From assembly GCF_017051705.1 (NCBI RefSeq), contig NZ_JAFIDJ010000002.1:124001-188000 (forward strand): 64,000 bases of DNA. Reading direction: 5' to 3'. Below, in pieces: positions 28,223 through 37,231 of the stretch (positions are counted from its first letter, which is position 1; each line of letters starts with the position of its first letter). The notes under the pieces were generated by a model, which was not told the origin of the DNA, did not search any database, and saw nothing but the letters and a program-made list of their open reading frames with translations. This stretch comes from Algoriphagus lutimaris (GTDB lineage: Bacteria > Bacteroidota > Bacteroidia > Cytophagales > Cyclobacteriaceae). Both the position numbers and the translations under genes were made by a program.

Positions 28223-29620
28223 TTAAATATGCAAAGCCCTATTGTCGGTAGCTGCTAAACAGGCTTCTTTGAAAGCTTCAGTATAGGTTGGGTGTGCATG
28301 GGACATTCTAGCGATATCCTCTGCTGATGCTCGGTATTCCATCGCTACTACTGCTTCGGCAATCATATCAGCTGTTCTTGGGCCAATCATATGGACACCA
28401 AGAATCTCATCCGTTTCAGCATCTGCCAAGACTTTCACCAAGCCATCTGTATCCATAGAAGCTCTTGCTCTTCCAGATGCCATAAAAGGAAATTTACCAG
28501 CTTTGTATTTAATCCCTTTCTCCTTCAATTGCTCTTCAGTATATCCTACTGCAGCCACTTCTGGCCAGGTATACACTACCCCAGGAATTAGATTATAATT
28601 GATATGTGGTTTTTGGCCTACCAAAGTTTCCGCAACAAAAACTCCTTCTTCTTCCGCCTTATGAGCAAGCATCGCTCCTTTTACCACATCCCCAATAGCA
28701 TAAATATTTGGCACGTTAGTTTGTAAATGATCATTTACTTCGATCTGTCCACGCTCTGTCAACTTCACTCCTGCTGCTTCTGCATTCAACCCATCGGTAT
28801 AAGGCCTTCTACCAATAGAAACCAACACATAATCACCTTTCACTTCTACTGTTTCTCCTTTGTCATTATCAGCCTTCACCGTTACTTCTTTGCCTTTTTT
28901 CTCAACCGAGGTCACCTTATGCTTCAGGTAAAATTCAAAGCCCAATTTTTTCAAGGATTTTTGAAGCTCTTTGCCCATGGTTTTATCCATCGTTGGGATC
29001 AGAGAATCCATAAATTCAATCACTGAAACTTTGGCTCCTAGTCTTGCATAAACAGAACCAAGTTCAAGACCGATCACTCCTCCTCCAATCACAACCAAAT
29101 GCTTTGGAATCTCTTTCAGGTTCAATGCTTCCGTAGAAGTAATCACCCGATCTTTATCTAATTTAATAAATGGCAGCGAGGATGGCTTCGAGCCAGTGGC
29201 AATGATAATGTTCTTTCCTTCAATTTCAGAAGAAGAACCATCATCTTTTGTTACTTTGACGGTAGTTGAATTGACAAAAGAGCCCAATCCTTGATGAACA
29301 TCAATCTTATTCTTTTTCATCAGGTATTGGATACCGTCCGTATTTTGCTTCACCACATCGTTTTTACGAGTGATCATTTGCTTCAAATTAACCTTCAAAT
29401 TACTCAGGCCTATTCCGTGAGTTTCAAAAGTATGTGCAGCATTATGATAATGTTCAGAGGAATCCAATAAAGCTTTGGAAGGGATACATCCAACATTTAA
29501 ACAGGTACCTCCTAAGGTGGAATATTTTTCTATTAAAGCGGTTTTCATCCCTAGTTGCGCGCAACGGATTGCTGCTACGTATCCTCCAGGGCCAGAACCG
29601 ATAACTATTACGTCGTACAT
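28223..29620 (-). CDS. lpdA: Dihydrolipoyl dehydrogenase (E3)
   Basis: 465 residues. FAD motif GSGPGGYVAA at the N-terminus, redox-active disulfide in GGTCLNVGC (Cys40, Cys45), NAD motif GGGVIGLELG, and the C-terminal HAHPTYTEAFKEA with catalytic His and Glu. It reoxidises dihydrolipoamide on E2 of 2-oxoacid dehydrogenases. It is the last gene after sucB and sucA on the same strand, so it probably serves 2-oxoglutarate dehydrogenase and perhaps pyruvate dehydrogenase. A 148-bp spacer with inverted repeats separates it from sucB. Confidence 0.97.
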   Translation of the reverse strand: MYDVIVIGSGPGGYVAAIRCAQLGMKTALIEKYSTLGGTCLNVGCIPSKALLDSSEHYHNAAHTFETHGIGLSNLKVNLKQMITRKNDVVKQNTDGIQYLMKKNKIDVHQGLGSFVNSTTVKVTKDDGSSSEIEGKNIIIATGSKPSSLPFIKLDKDRVITSTEALNLKEIPKHLVVIGGGVIGLELGSVYARLGAKVSVIEFMDSLIPTMDKTMGKELQKSLKKLGFEFYLKHKVTSVEKKGKEVTVKADNDKGETVEVKGDYVLVSIGRRPYTDGLNAEAAGVKLTERGQIEVNDHLQTNVPNIYAIGDVVKGAMLAHKAEEEGVFVAETLVGQKPHINYNLIPGVVYTWPEVAAVGYTEEQLKEKGIKYKAGKFPFMASGRARASMDTDGLVKVLADAETDEILGVHMIGPRTADMIAEAVVAMEYRASAEDIARMSHAHPTYTEAFKEACLAATDNRALHI

Positions 29621-29640
29621 TTTTCTTTAGATTTTAGTAG

Positions 29641-29766
29641 CAAGTAGCAAGTATCAAAACCTGTACTTCCATTCAATTTATATACTTAAGTACCAAGAGG
29701 GGGAATAAACAACGAGCTCTATTGAATTCCCCCATACTTGATACTCTGTACTAGTGACTAGATACT
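29641..29766. repeat. Intergenic inverted repeats between lpd and sucB
   Basis: The spacer has an 8-bp GGGGGAAT/ATTCCCCC hairpin (29699-29706 with 29726-29733, 19-nt loop). It is flanked by AGTATCAA and its complement TTGATACT and by short reiterated units such as AGTAGCAAGTAGCAAGTA. It looks like a small mobile or structured repeat rather than a promoter. It is too short for an insertion sequence. Confidence 0.5.
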
Positions 29767-29768
29767 TT

Positions 29769-31295
29769 TTAAACTCCAAACAACAATCTAGTCGGATCCT
29801 CAAGTAGCTCTTTTACTCTCACCAAGAAGCTTACAGACTCGCGACCATCGATAATTCTATGATCATAGGATAATGCTACGTACATCATTGGAAGAATTTT
29901 AACCTCTCCATTCACCGCCATTGGTCTCTGCACAATATTGTGCATTCCCAAAATAGCAGATTGAGGAGCATTGATGATTGGAGTAGACATCATGGATCCA
30001 AATACTCCACCATTGGTGATGGTGAACGTTCCTCCTGTCATTTCTTCAATAGAAAGTTTATTATCTCTGGCTTTTACTGCCAAACGCACCACTTCTTTTT
30101 CAATCTGATCAAAGCTCATTGCCTCAGCATTTCTGATGACTGGAACCACTAATCCTTTTGGAGCAGAAACTGCGATAGAAATATCACAGTAGTCATTAAA
30201 GACCATTTCATTTCCATCTATCTTGGCATTCACTGCTGGCCACTCTTGAAGAGCCACGCAAACCGCTTTGGTAAAGAAGGACATGAATCCAAGTCCCACT
30301 CCATGCTTCTCTTTAAATTGTTCTTTGAACTTAGATCTCAAATCCATGATCGGTTTCATGTTCACCTCATTAAATGTGGTCAACATAGCCGTTTCATTTT
30401 TCACAGAAACCAATCTTTTGGCAACCGTTTTACGAAGAGAAGACATTCTTTCTCTTCTTTCATTTCTAGAGCCAAGCACTGGTGCTGGCGCTTCTGCCGC
30501 TGGTGCAGGTGCGGCTTTGGCAGGTGCTGGCGCAGGAGCTGCTTTCTGGGCAGATTGGGCATCCTCTTTTGTGATTCTACCGTCTTTGCCTGTTCCTGAT
30601 ACAGATTCAGCGGAAATACCTTTCTCTGCTAATATTTTTGATGCCGCTGGAGAAGCATGTCCAGTCGCATAATTTGTGGATCCTGAAGCAGCTGCTGGTG
30701 AAGCACCTGCAGGAGCACTTGATTCGGCTGCTGCTTTAGGCGCTCCATCTGTCACTTCAATTTTGCAGATCAATCCACCAATTTCCAATACATCTCCTTC
30801 TTGAGCTACATGTCTTAAAATCCCTGAAGCTTCTGCAGGTAATTCAAACGTCGCTTTATCAGAGTCTACCTCAGCAATAATTTCGTCCAAGGCAACATAA
30901 TCTCCATCATTCTTCAACCAATTGGCAAGAGTCACTTCTGTAATAGATTCTCCTACTGTTGGTACAATCATTTCTTTAATTTCCCCAGTAGTGGAAGGCC
31001 CTGCACTCTTGGGTTCTTCTTTTTTTGGTGCTTCTGCAGGAGAGGAAGTAGCCGCAACTCCTTCTTCATCGATCGTACAGATAACAGCTCCAATTTCTAA
31101 GGTATCACCTGCTTGCGCATTGATTTTTAATATTCCGGTTGCTTCTGCTGGCAGTTCAAAAGTTGCTTTATCAGATTCCAATTCACAAAGGATCTCATCC
31201 ATCTGAACCTGGTCTCCATCATTTTTAAACCATTGACCAACGGTAACCTCGGTAATGGATTCGCCTACTGCAGGCACTTTAATTTCTTTGCTCAT
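29769..31295 (-). CDS. sucB: 2-oxoglutarate dehydrogenase E2 (dihydrolipoyl succinyltransferase), two lipoyl domains
   Basis: 508 residues. Two lipoyl domains in tandem, each with the [11 protein letters not shown] site (lipoyl Lys43 and Lys147), joined by a charged Pro/Ala-rich linker. Then a peripheral-subunit-binding domain ([13 protein letters not shown]), another Ala/Pro-rich linker and the catalytic domain ending [12 protein letters not shown] with the catalytic His and Asp. Most E2o proteins have one lipoyl domain; two are found in some Bacteroidota. The sucA gene lies 69 bp upstream, and the pair identifies it as the succinyl-transferring E2. Confidence 0.95.
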   Translation of the reverse strand: MSKEIKVPAVGESITEVTVGQWFKNDGDQVQMDEILCELESDKATFELPAEATGILKINAQAGDTLEIGAVICTIDEEGVAATSSPAEAPKKEEPKSAGPSTTGEIKEMIVPTVGESITEVTLANWLKNDGDYVALDEIIAEVDSDKATFELPAEASGILRHVAQEGDVLEIGGLICKIEVTDGAPKAAAESSAPAGASPAAASGSTNYATGHASPAASKILAEKGISAESVSGTGKDGRITKEDAQSAQKAAPAPAPAKAAPAPAAEAPAPVLGSRNERRERMSSLRKTVAKRLVSVKNETAMLTTFNEVNMKPIMDLRSKFKEQFKEKHGVGLGFMSFFTKAVCVALQEWPAVNAKIDGNEMVFNDYCDISIAVSAPKGLVVPVIRNAEAMSFDQIEKEVVRLAVKARDNKLSIEEMTGGTFTITNGGVFGSMMSTPIINAPQSAILGMHNIVQRPMAVNGEVKILPMMYVALSYDHRIIDGRESVSFLVRVKELLEDPTRLLFGV

Positions 31296-31364
31296 GAGTT
31301 TTTCTTTTTTACTCTAACTAACTCAGTAGTGAGAGTTGGAACAAAATGATATGATTATTTCGGA

Positions 31365-34157
31365 TTATTTCAGTTTTAAAGCTTTAGCAACAATTGTTTT
31401 TTGCTCTTCCACGTGCACTTTATTGTAACCTGTTGCAGGAGATGCAGATGATTTTCTAGCAACTACATCCATTGGAAGCTCTTTATAAAGCAATCTTAGG
31501 ATATAATTCCAATATCCCATGTTTTCCGGTTCCTCTTGAACCCAAACCACTTCAGCTCCTTTATATTCCGCCAAAACGTCTATAATCTGCTTCTTTGGAA
31601 GCGGGTGAATTTGCTCAATTCTTACAATTGCTACATCTTCTACTTTTTCTTTTTCTCTAGCTTCATCCAAATCATAGTAAATTTTTCCAGAGCAAAGAAT
31701 AACACGTTTTACCTTTTTGGCATCCACTGCTGAATCTTTAATTACCTCCCGGAATGAGCCCGATGTAAACTCTGCAATAGGAGATACCACTTTTGGGTGA
31801 CGTAACAAAGATTTTGGAGACATAACCACACATGGTTTTCTAAATTCCCAAGCAAGTTGTCTTCTTAGCAAATGGAAGAAATTGGAAGGCTCTGTAATAT
31901 TGGCCACGACCATATTGTACTCCGCAGACAACTGTAAGAATCGTTCAGGTCTGGCATTGGAGTGCTCAGGACCCTGACCTTCATATCCATGAGGAAGAAG
32001 CATTACCAACCCATTCATTCGTTGCCATTTTGATTCACCAGAAGAAATAAACTGGTCAATCATTGTTTGGGCACCATTCGCAAAGTCTCCAAATTGTGCT
32101 TCCCAAATAGTCAATGAGTTAGGATTAGCCATCCCGTAGCCATACTCAAAACCAAGCACGGCATATTCTGAAAGCAAAGAATTATAAATCTGAAACAACC
32201 CTTTTCTTTCCTTCATCTCTAATAAAGAGTTGTAAGGTTGATTAGTATTCGCATCATGGATCACCGCATGTCTATGCGAAAAAGTTCCTCTCTGACAATC
32301 CTGACCAGTAATTCTTACTTGCTTCCCTTCAGTCAGTAGAGAGCCATAAGCCAATAATTCTGCAGCAGCCCAATTCAATTCTTTGGACTTAAAGAACATA
32401 TCTTTTCGTTGCTTCATTTGTGCTTCAATCTGCTTGATTGGCTTGAATCCTTTCGGCACAGTGGTCAAAGCATCAGCCACCACTTTTATGGTTTTCTCAT
32501 CAATCCCTGTTTCGGGAGATTGGTCAAAATCAGCAGGAGTTGATCTACGTAAGTTGCCCCATTCTTGCTCAAACTTGGTAGCTTGATATGGCAATGGTTT
32601 TTCTTTGACCATATTCAATCTATCCTGAAGCAACTGACGGAATTCAGCGTCCATTTGAGAGGCAATCTTAGCATCTATATCCCCTCTTTCAGTCAATCTT
32701 TTTACATAGATCTCTCTTGGATTAGGATGCTTAGAAATCAAGTTGTAAAGCTCCGGTTGGGTAAATTTGGGCTCGTCAGATTCATTGTGTCCATGACGTC
32801 TGTAGCAAACCATGTCTACGAAAATATCTCTGCTGAATTTCTGTCTGAATTCTGCAGCCAGTTTCGCTGCAAAAACCACCTCTTCTGCATTATCCCCATT
32901 GACATGGATCACAGGAGCATCAATGATTTTAGCTACATCGGTACAATAGATTGAAGATCTTGCATCATCAAAATCCGTGGTGAAACCCACCTGATTATTG
33001 ATCACAAAATGTATGGTACCTCCCGTGTTATATCCCTTAAGATCTGCCATCTGGGTTACTTCATACACAATTCCTTGACCAGCCACAGCCGCATCCCCAT
33101 GAATTAATATAGGAAGGGCTTTTGTCTTATCCCCTTTATGCTCTGTATCAATTTTTGCTCTAATAAATCCTTCTACTACAGGATTGACAGCTTCTAAATG
33201 AGAAGGGTTTGGAGCTAATTTCAAATGAACTTTTTTGGAATCTGGAGTCACAATATCACTGGAGTATCCCATATGATATTTCACGTCTCCATCCCCCATT
33301 GTCAAATCAGGCTTGGCAGTCCCCTCAAACTCAGAGAAAATTTGTTCATAGGTTTTTCCCATGATATTAGCCAACACGTTCAATCTACCTCTGTGGGCCA
33401 TACCAATCATCACTTCTTCTACTCCAAGTGAAGCAGCGGTAGTGATCACTGCATCCAAAAATGGAATAGTACTTTCTCCTCCTTCGAGGGAAAACCTTTT
33501 CTGACCTAGGTATTTAGTATGAAGGAAGTTTTCAAATACGACCGCCTGATTCAGCTTAAAAAGAATTCTTTTCTTTTCTTCTACTTTTGGATTGAAGGCC
33601 AAGGCTTCTTTTTCAACCTTTGTCTTGAACCAATCCAGCATCTCAGGATCACGGATATATAAATATTCAAATCCTATTGGACCTTCATATATCTTCTTCA
33701 AAGAATCCACGATGGTGGAAAGCTTAGCTTTACCAATACCAATTTCATTTCCTGCCTGGAACTCAGTATTCATGTCTTCTGATCCCAATCCAAAATATTC
33801 TGGATCAATTAGAGCTTTTCTATCTCTTCTTTCCCGTACAGGATTAGTTTTTGATCTCAAGTGGGCTCTAGATCGATACGCATGAATCAAGGCTCTCACC
33901 TTAATTTCTTTTGGAAGTTGCTCCATGTCCATGATGGTACCTGGAGTAGCCAAAGCACCATTTTTAGGCTGAGGCTTTCCATTAGAAGAAGAAGCTACAT
34001 CCGAAGATTCAACATCGTAATTCGTCAATGCAAAATCAAAACCTTCGAAAAACTCTTTCCAGCTAGGATCAATTGAATTAGGTTCGCTTTTGTATGAAGC
34101 GTAAAGCTCATCGATATAGGATACATGAGCGTTGGCAATAAATGAAAATTTATCCAT
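31365..34157 (-). CDS. sucA: 2-oxoglutarate dehydrogenase E1 component
   Basis: 930 residues, normal for the family. The N-terminus (MDKFSFIANAHVSYIDELYASY) is the short E2-binding segment. The thiamine diphosphate region carries GMAHRGRLNVL, GDAAVAGQG and NNQVGFTT, and the C-terminal transketolase-like half has RGTFSHRHA and LLPHGYEGQGPEHSNAR. It decarboxylates 2-oxoglutarate in the TCA cycle and reductively succinylates the lipoyl groups of SucB. First gene of the sucA-sucB-lpd unit. Confidence 0.97.
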   Translation of the reverse strand: MDKFSFIANAHVSYIDELYASYKSEPNSIDPSWKEFFEGFDFALTNYDVESSDVASSSNGKPQPKNGALATPGTIMDMEQLPKEIKVRALIHAYRSRAHLRSKTNPVRERRDRKALIDPEYFGLGSEDMNTEFQAGNEIGIGKAKLSTIVDSLKKIYEGPIGFEYLYIRDPEMLDWFKTKVEKEALAFNPKVEEKKRILFKLNQAVVFENFLHTKYLGQKRFSLEGGESTIPFLDAVITTAASLGVEEVMIGMAHRGRLNVLANIMGKTYEQIFSEFEGTAKPDLTMGDGDVKYHMGYSSDIVTPDSKKVHLKLAPNPSHLEAVNPVVEGFIRAKIDTEHKGDKTKALPILIHGDAAVAGQGIVYEVTQMADLKGYNTGGTIHFVINNQVGFTTDFDDARSSIYCTDVAKIIDAPVIHVNGDNAEEVVFAAKLAAEFRQKFSRDIFVDMVCYRRHGHNESDEPKFTQPELYNLISKHPNPREIYVKRLTERGDIDAKIASQMDAEFRQLLQDRLNMVKEKPLPYQATKFEQEWGNLRRSTPADFDQSPETGIDEKTIKVVADALTTVPKGFKPIKQIEAQMKQRKDMFFKSKELNWAAAELLAYGSLLTEGKQVRITGQDCQRGTFSHRHAVIHDANTNQPYNSLLEMKERKGLFQIYNSLLSEYAVLGFEYGYGMANPNSLTIWEAQFGDFANGAQTMIDQFISSGESKWQRMNGLVMLLPHGYEGQGPEHSNARPERFLQLSAEYNMVVANITEPSNFFHLLRRQLAWEFRKPCVVMSPKSLLRHPKVVSPIAEFTSGSFREVIKDSAVDAKKVKRVILCSGKIYYDLDEAREKEKVEDVAIVRIEQIHPLPKKQIIDVLAEYKGAEVVWVQEEPENMGYWNYILRLLYKELPMDVVARKSSASPATGYNKVHVEEQKTIVAKALKLK

Positions 34158-34550
34158 GATAGGTTATTCAGATCTCCACAAAACTATGGTGTTACTTTGA
34201 CATAAAAAAACTGCATATTTGCATTTTCAAATATTCAATTCACTTTCACGAATTTCTTTAATAATCAGACATCTAGTGAATTTAAGAAGGAAATTTTGTA
34301 AGAGAATTAACAACATTTGTTTCCCAGCAAATACTTACGTATTAACTTAAAATATCCTAATAATGTTTGGCGATTTAAGTGTCTTCCAATGAAGATTTCT
34401 GTGAAAAGCATACCATCTTCAATCAAGCTAAAAAATCTATTAAACTTAATATATGGTTTATAAAAAGGGGGTTTACCAAAAAAATAAAAGTCTTCTGAAA
34501 TTAGTATGATTACCGGAACTTAAAAAGAGATTTGATTTCAAATACAGATT
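34158..34550. other. Intergenic region upstream of sucA
   Basis: About 390 bp without a supportable gene between sucA and the terminator of the downstream SusCD operon. Very AT-rich with short frames only. It should hold the sucA promoter. On the minus strand TAGTTTTG (34179-34186) fits the Bacteroidota -7 element TAnnTTTG, but the -33 position has only a T-run instead of TTTG. I see no tRNA or riboswitch here. Confidence 0.5.
34179..34209 (-). promoter_or_regulatory. Possible sucA promoter
   Basis: On the minus strand TAGTTTTG matches the Bacteroidota -7 consensus exactly and a T-run lies about 19 bp upstream. The predicted transcript would start about 15 nt before the sucA ATG. Weak evidence because the -33 element is imperfect and the region is AT-rich. 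Confidence 0.3.
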
Positions 34551-34587
34551 AAACAAAAAAAAGCGGTGCTAAAATTAGCACCGCTTA
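34551..34587 (-). terminator. Intrinsic terminator of the SusCD operon
   Basis: Stem AAGCGGTGCT with AGCACCGCTT (10 bp, extended by A/T pairs), preceded on the plus strand by an A-run (34551-34562) that is the T-tract on the minus strand. It lies 18 bp after the stop of the lipoprotein gene. Confidence 0.9.
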
Positions 34588-34604
34588 ATATAAGATACCT
34601 CTAA

Positions 34605-35549
34605 TTAGTTAAGAGGAGGAAAAGGCTTTCCAGACTGAGCCTTAAGTGTAACTTCACCAGTTTCACCATCAGAATTCAGCCAAGTGAATACTAATTCTTC
34701 TGGAGAGCTGCTTATTACAGTCATAGAATAACTAGCTCCATATTTATCGGAACCAGACATTGTCAAATTACCACAAGCGTCGTTAATTCTAACGTTTCCA
34801 GAACCCCAAGAGTCTCCATAGCAATTCCAGAAACCGAAGGTACCATCAGTAATGGTATAAGATCCTGGAGAACTAGCAACTGGAGTAAATGTCGTAGTAC
34901 CAGAAATAGTACCAGGACAAGACCCGTAGATAGAATCCATATTAGTAGCAGTGAATTCATAAGTACCTCCTAGGTCAGAAGGACAGATCACATTTACAAA
35001 ATATTGGAAAGGTGAATCATAGAAAGGAGCACCTGACACGTTTCCAGAAACATTTTCTCTATTGAAGGATCTACCTTTATTATCATTCAGAGTTAAGCTG
35101 AATTCAAACACATCACCACCTTCAATATCACCTGGGGTAAGCCCCACAGCTGAGATGGCTTCAGAAGCAGAAATTTCAAAAGAAGTTCTTAAGAATCTTG
35201 ACTCTGTATTAGGAGCAAAATCAGAAGCAGAAAGTGTCTTGATCAATACAGGCTCAGAAGGAGTATACTCCAAACCAACTCCTGTGATCAATCTTCTATG
35301 CTGCACTTTAATTTCTACAGTTTCCACTGTACCTCCATCCTCTATATCCACTGCCTCGAGGGTTAAGGCAAACTTCGAACTACCTAAACTAAAGTAGTTG
35401 AATGTGGTACTGGTTCTCGCAATGGTTCTCAAGTAAGCCGCAGTATCAAATTCCGAATATGGAATATTTGGTTCTACGAAGTCTCTACATGAGCTTAGGA
35501 ATACTAAGGCACCGAGCAATAAACCAAAAGTATATTTTAACATTTTCAT
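34605..35549 (-). CDS. Surface lipoprotein of unknown function in the SusCD operon
   Basis: 314 residues with lipobox LSSC (Cys21). It has an immunoglobulin-like region in its first half (VETVEIKVQHRR, LIKTLSASDF) and a second beta-rich part with four Cys residues. I do not recognise a named family; position and type resemble SusE/F-like accessory lipoproteins that bind the substrate at the cell surface. The susD-like gene ends 19 bp upstream and a strong terminator follows, so it is the last gene of the operon. Confidence 0.75.
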   Translation of the reverse strand: MKMLKYTFGLLLGALVFLSSCRDFVEPNIPYSEFDTAAYLRTIARTSTTFNYFSLGSSKFALTLEAVDIEDGGTVETVEIKVQHRRLITGVGLEYTPSEPVLIKTLSASDFAPNTESRFLRTSFEISASEAISAVGLTPGDIEGGDVFEFSLTLNDNKGRSFNRENVSGNVSGAPFYDSPFQYFVNVICPSDLGGTYEFTATNMDSIYGSCPGTISGTTTFTPVASSPGSYTITDGTFGFWNCYGDSWGSGNVRINDACGNLTMSGSDKYGASYSMTVISSSPEELVFTWLNSDGETGEVTLKAQSGKPFPPLN

Positions 35550-35568
35550 ATTATATCAATTTTTTTGG

Positions 35569-37212
35569 TTAGTAAACCCAAGAATTACCTGCAGGATTAT
35601 TATCCCAGAATACTTGTACATCAAGCCCAGACTTTTGAGTTGCATTTGTATTGGTTACCATGTAATTGTTTGGATACAAGAAAGATCTTGGGAAATTACC
35701 TGGATTAGCCTCAAGAGCAGGTTGCATATTACCTGGCTCACCAGTTCTCTTGTAAAGATTGTAGGCTTCAACACCATTTCCGAAAAGAGATAACCAGTAT
35801 TCACGTCCTATGATATACATCTTGTCAGAAGCGTTATCATATTCAGCACCTACATAACCTAAGTATGCTTCGATGTCCTCATCTAATGAAGTATCTTGAG
35901 AATCAAAGAAATCATTAATAGCCCCAGCCTCACGAGTACTCAAAGCAAAGCTAGTTACATAGCTAATATGCTTCTCAATACCAGACATCATGAAGTCCTT
36001 AGCAGCAGCAGTATTGCCATCTATTTCTAGGGCAGCCTCAGCAAGCATGAAGTCAACATAAGCAGCCAACATAATTGGATATAGACCTTCACCTTGAGCT
36101 CCTAAAGCAGGGTTGTTAGTAGGAGAAGCAGAATCATTATCGAATCTACCACCTACAGGATAAATACCCCATACAGTTCTCTTCAAACCATCTGGTGGAA
36201 CACCGTCTGGATCAAGGTGATCTCTACCCCAATATCCTCTTTCGCCTGGAAGACAGTAAATAAATCCACCAGCTAGGTAATGAGGAGGAGCGATTTGAGC
36301 GATACACTCAATTTCATCCACATTGGTTGAATTTACCAATACTTGACGATACCAGTAGAATCTAGCTCTTGGATCATCAAATCCTTTGGCTTCAGTCATA
36401 TGCCACATGTAATAAGTGGAATGATAAGTACCTCCACCAGAAGTATAGGAACCAGCGAAGTTACCATGTCTAGAATCAGGGTTTGCACTAGAAGTACCGA
36501 ATCTGAAGATAAAATCATCTCCTGTTTTCAGCATATTATTTTCTGCTTTCAACGCATCAATACCTGCTTTTGCAGCACCTTCCTGAGTCAATCTAAGATT
36601 TAAGAAATATCTTAGTTTTAAGGTATTAACCAATCTAGTCCACTTAGTATAATTTCTACCATAGTAGTAATCATTAGGAGAACCGGATCCTGCAGTAGCG
36701 AAGTGAGTTTTAGCTTCATCTAATAAAGTAGCAGCAGCTTCGTAAACAGATTGCCCTGGATCAACTTCTGGATTGAAGTTTGCAGCATCAACTGCTTGAG
36801 AATAAGGAACATCTCCATAAACATCCACCAAGTGGAATAACACCATTGCTTTAATGGTCTTCGCAATACCTAAATGTTTTTGCAAGTTACCTTCTTCAGC
36901 CAAAGGCTCTAAGAAAGCGATATCAGCAAGAATATTAGAGTAAGAATTAGACCACCAACCATTAGTAGACTGCACAGTATAAGCATTTTCATACAACGCG
37001 CTACCTTGGTTCACGATTCTTGTCAAAGACATTCCCGTATTTGAAATTCCTTGATAGAAGTCTTTATAATCTAGTTGAATCCTATTAAGTAGGAAATCTG
37101 GAGAAGCTGTTGATGCAGTTACCGCATTTGGGTTGTCTAGCAAATCTAAGTCGCAAGACGTCGCAAATAACATGGTTGCTGCACACAACAAACTATATAT
37201 TAATTTTTTCAT
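35569..37212 (-). CDS. SusD/RagB family nutrient-binding lipoprotein
   Basis: 547 residues from the ATG at 37212, which gives a lipoprotein signal with lipobox ATSC (Cys20); a longer frame begins at a TTG inside the susC-like gene. The N-terminal NPNAVTASTASPDFLL and the tetratricopeptide-like helices (GIAKTIKAMVLFHLVDVYGDVPYSQA, TLKLRYFLNLRL) are typical of SusD proteins, closest to the SusD-like_2 branch. It caps the SusC barrel on the cell surface and captures an oligosaccharide or peptide. Substrate unknown; no glycosidase gene is adjacent. Confidence 0.92.
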   Translation of the reverse strand: MKKLIYSLLCAATMLFATSCDLDLLDNPNAVTASTASPDFLLNRIQLDYKDFYQGISNTGMSLTRIVNQGSALYENAYTVQSTNGWWSNSYSNILADIAFLEPLAEEGNLQKHLGIAKTIKAMVLFHLVDVYGDVPYSQAVDAANFNPEVDPGQSVYEAAATLLDEAKTHFATAGSGSPNDYYYGRNYTKWTRLVNTLKLRYFLNLRLTQEGAAKAGIDALKAENNMLKTGDDFIFRFGTSSANPDSRHGNFAGSYTSGGGTYHSTYYMWHMTEAKGFDDPRARFYWYRQVLVNSTNVDEIECIAQIAPPHYLAGGFIYCLPGERGYWGRDHLDPDGVPPDGLKRTVWGIYPVGGRFDNDSASPTNNPALGAQGEGLYPIMLAAYVDFMLAEAALEIDGNTAAAKDFMMSGIEKHISYVTSFALSTREAGAINDFFDSQDTSLDEDIEAYLGYVGAEYDNASDKMYIIGREYWLSLFGNGVEAYNLYKRTGEPGNMQPALEANPGNFPRSFLYPNNYMVTNTNATQKSGLDVQVFWDNNPAGNSWVY

Positions 37213-37231
37213 AGTAGTTTCAGTTTTGGGA

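Noticed and set aside
30246-30672. Long antisense frames over sucB
   Set aside because: They come from the Ala/Pro-rich linker on the other strand; no independent evidence.
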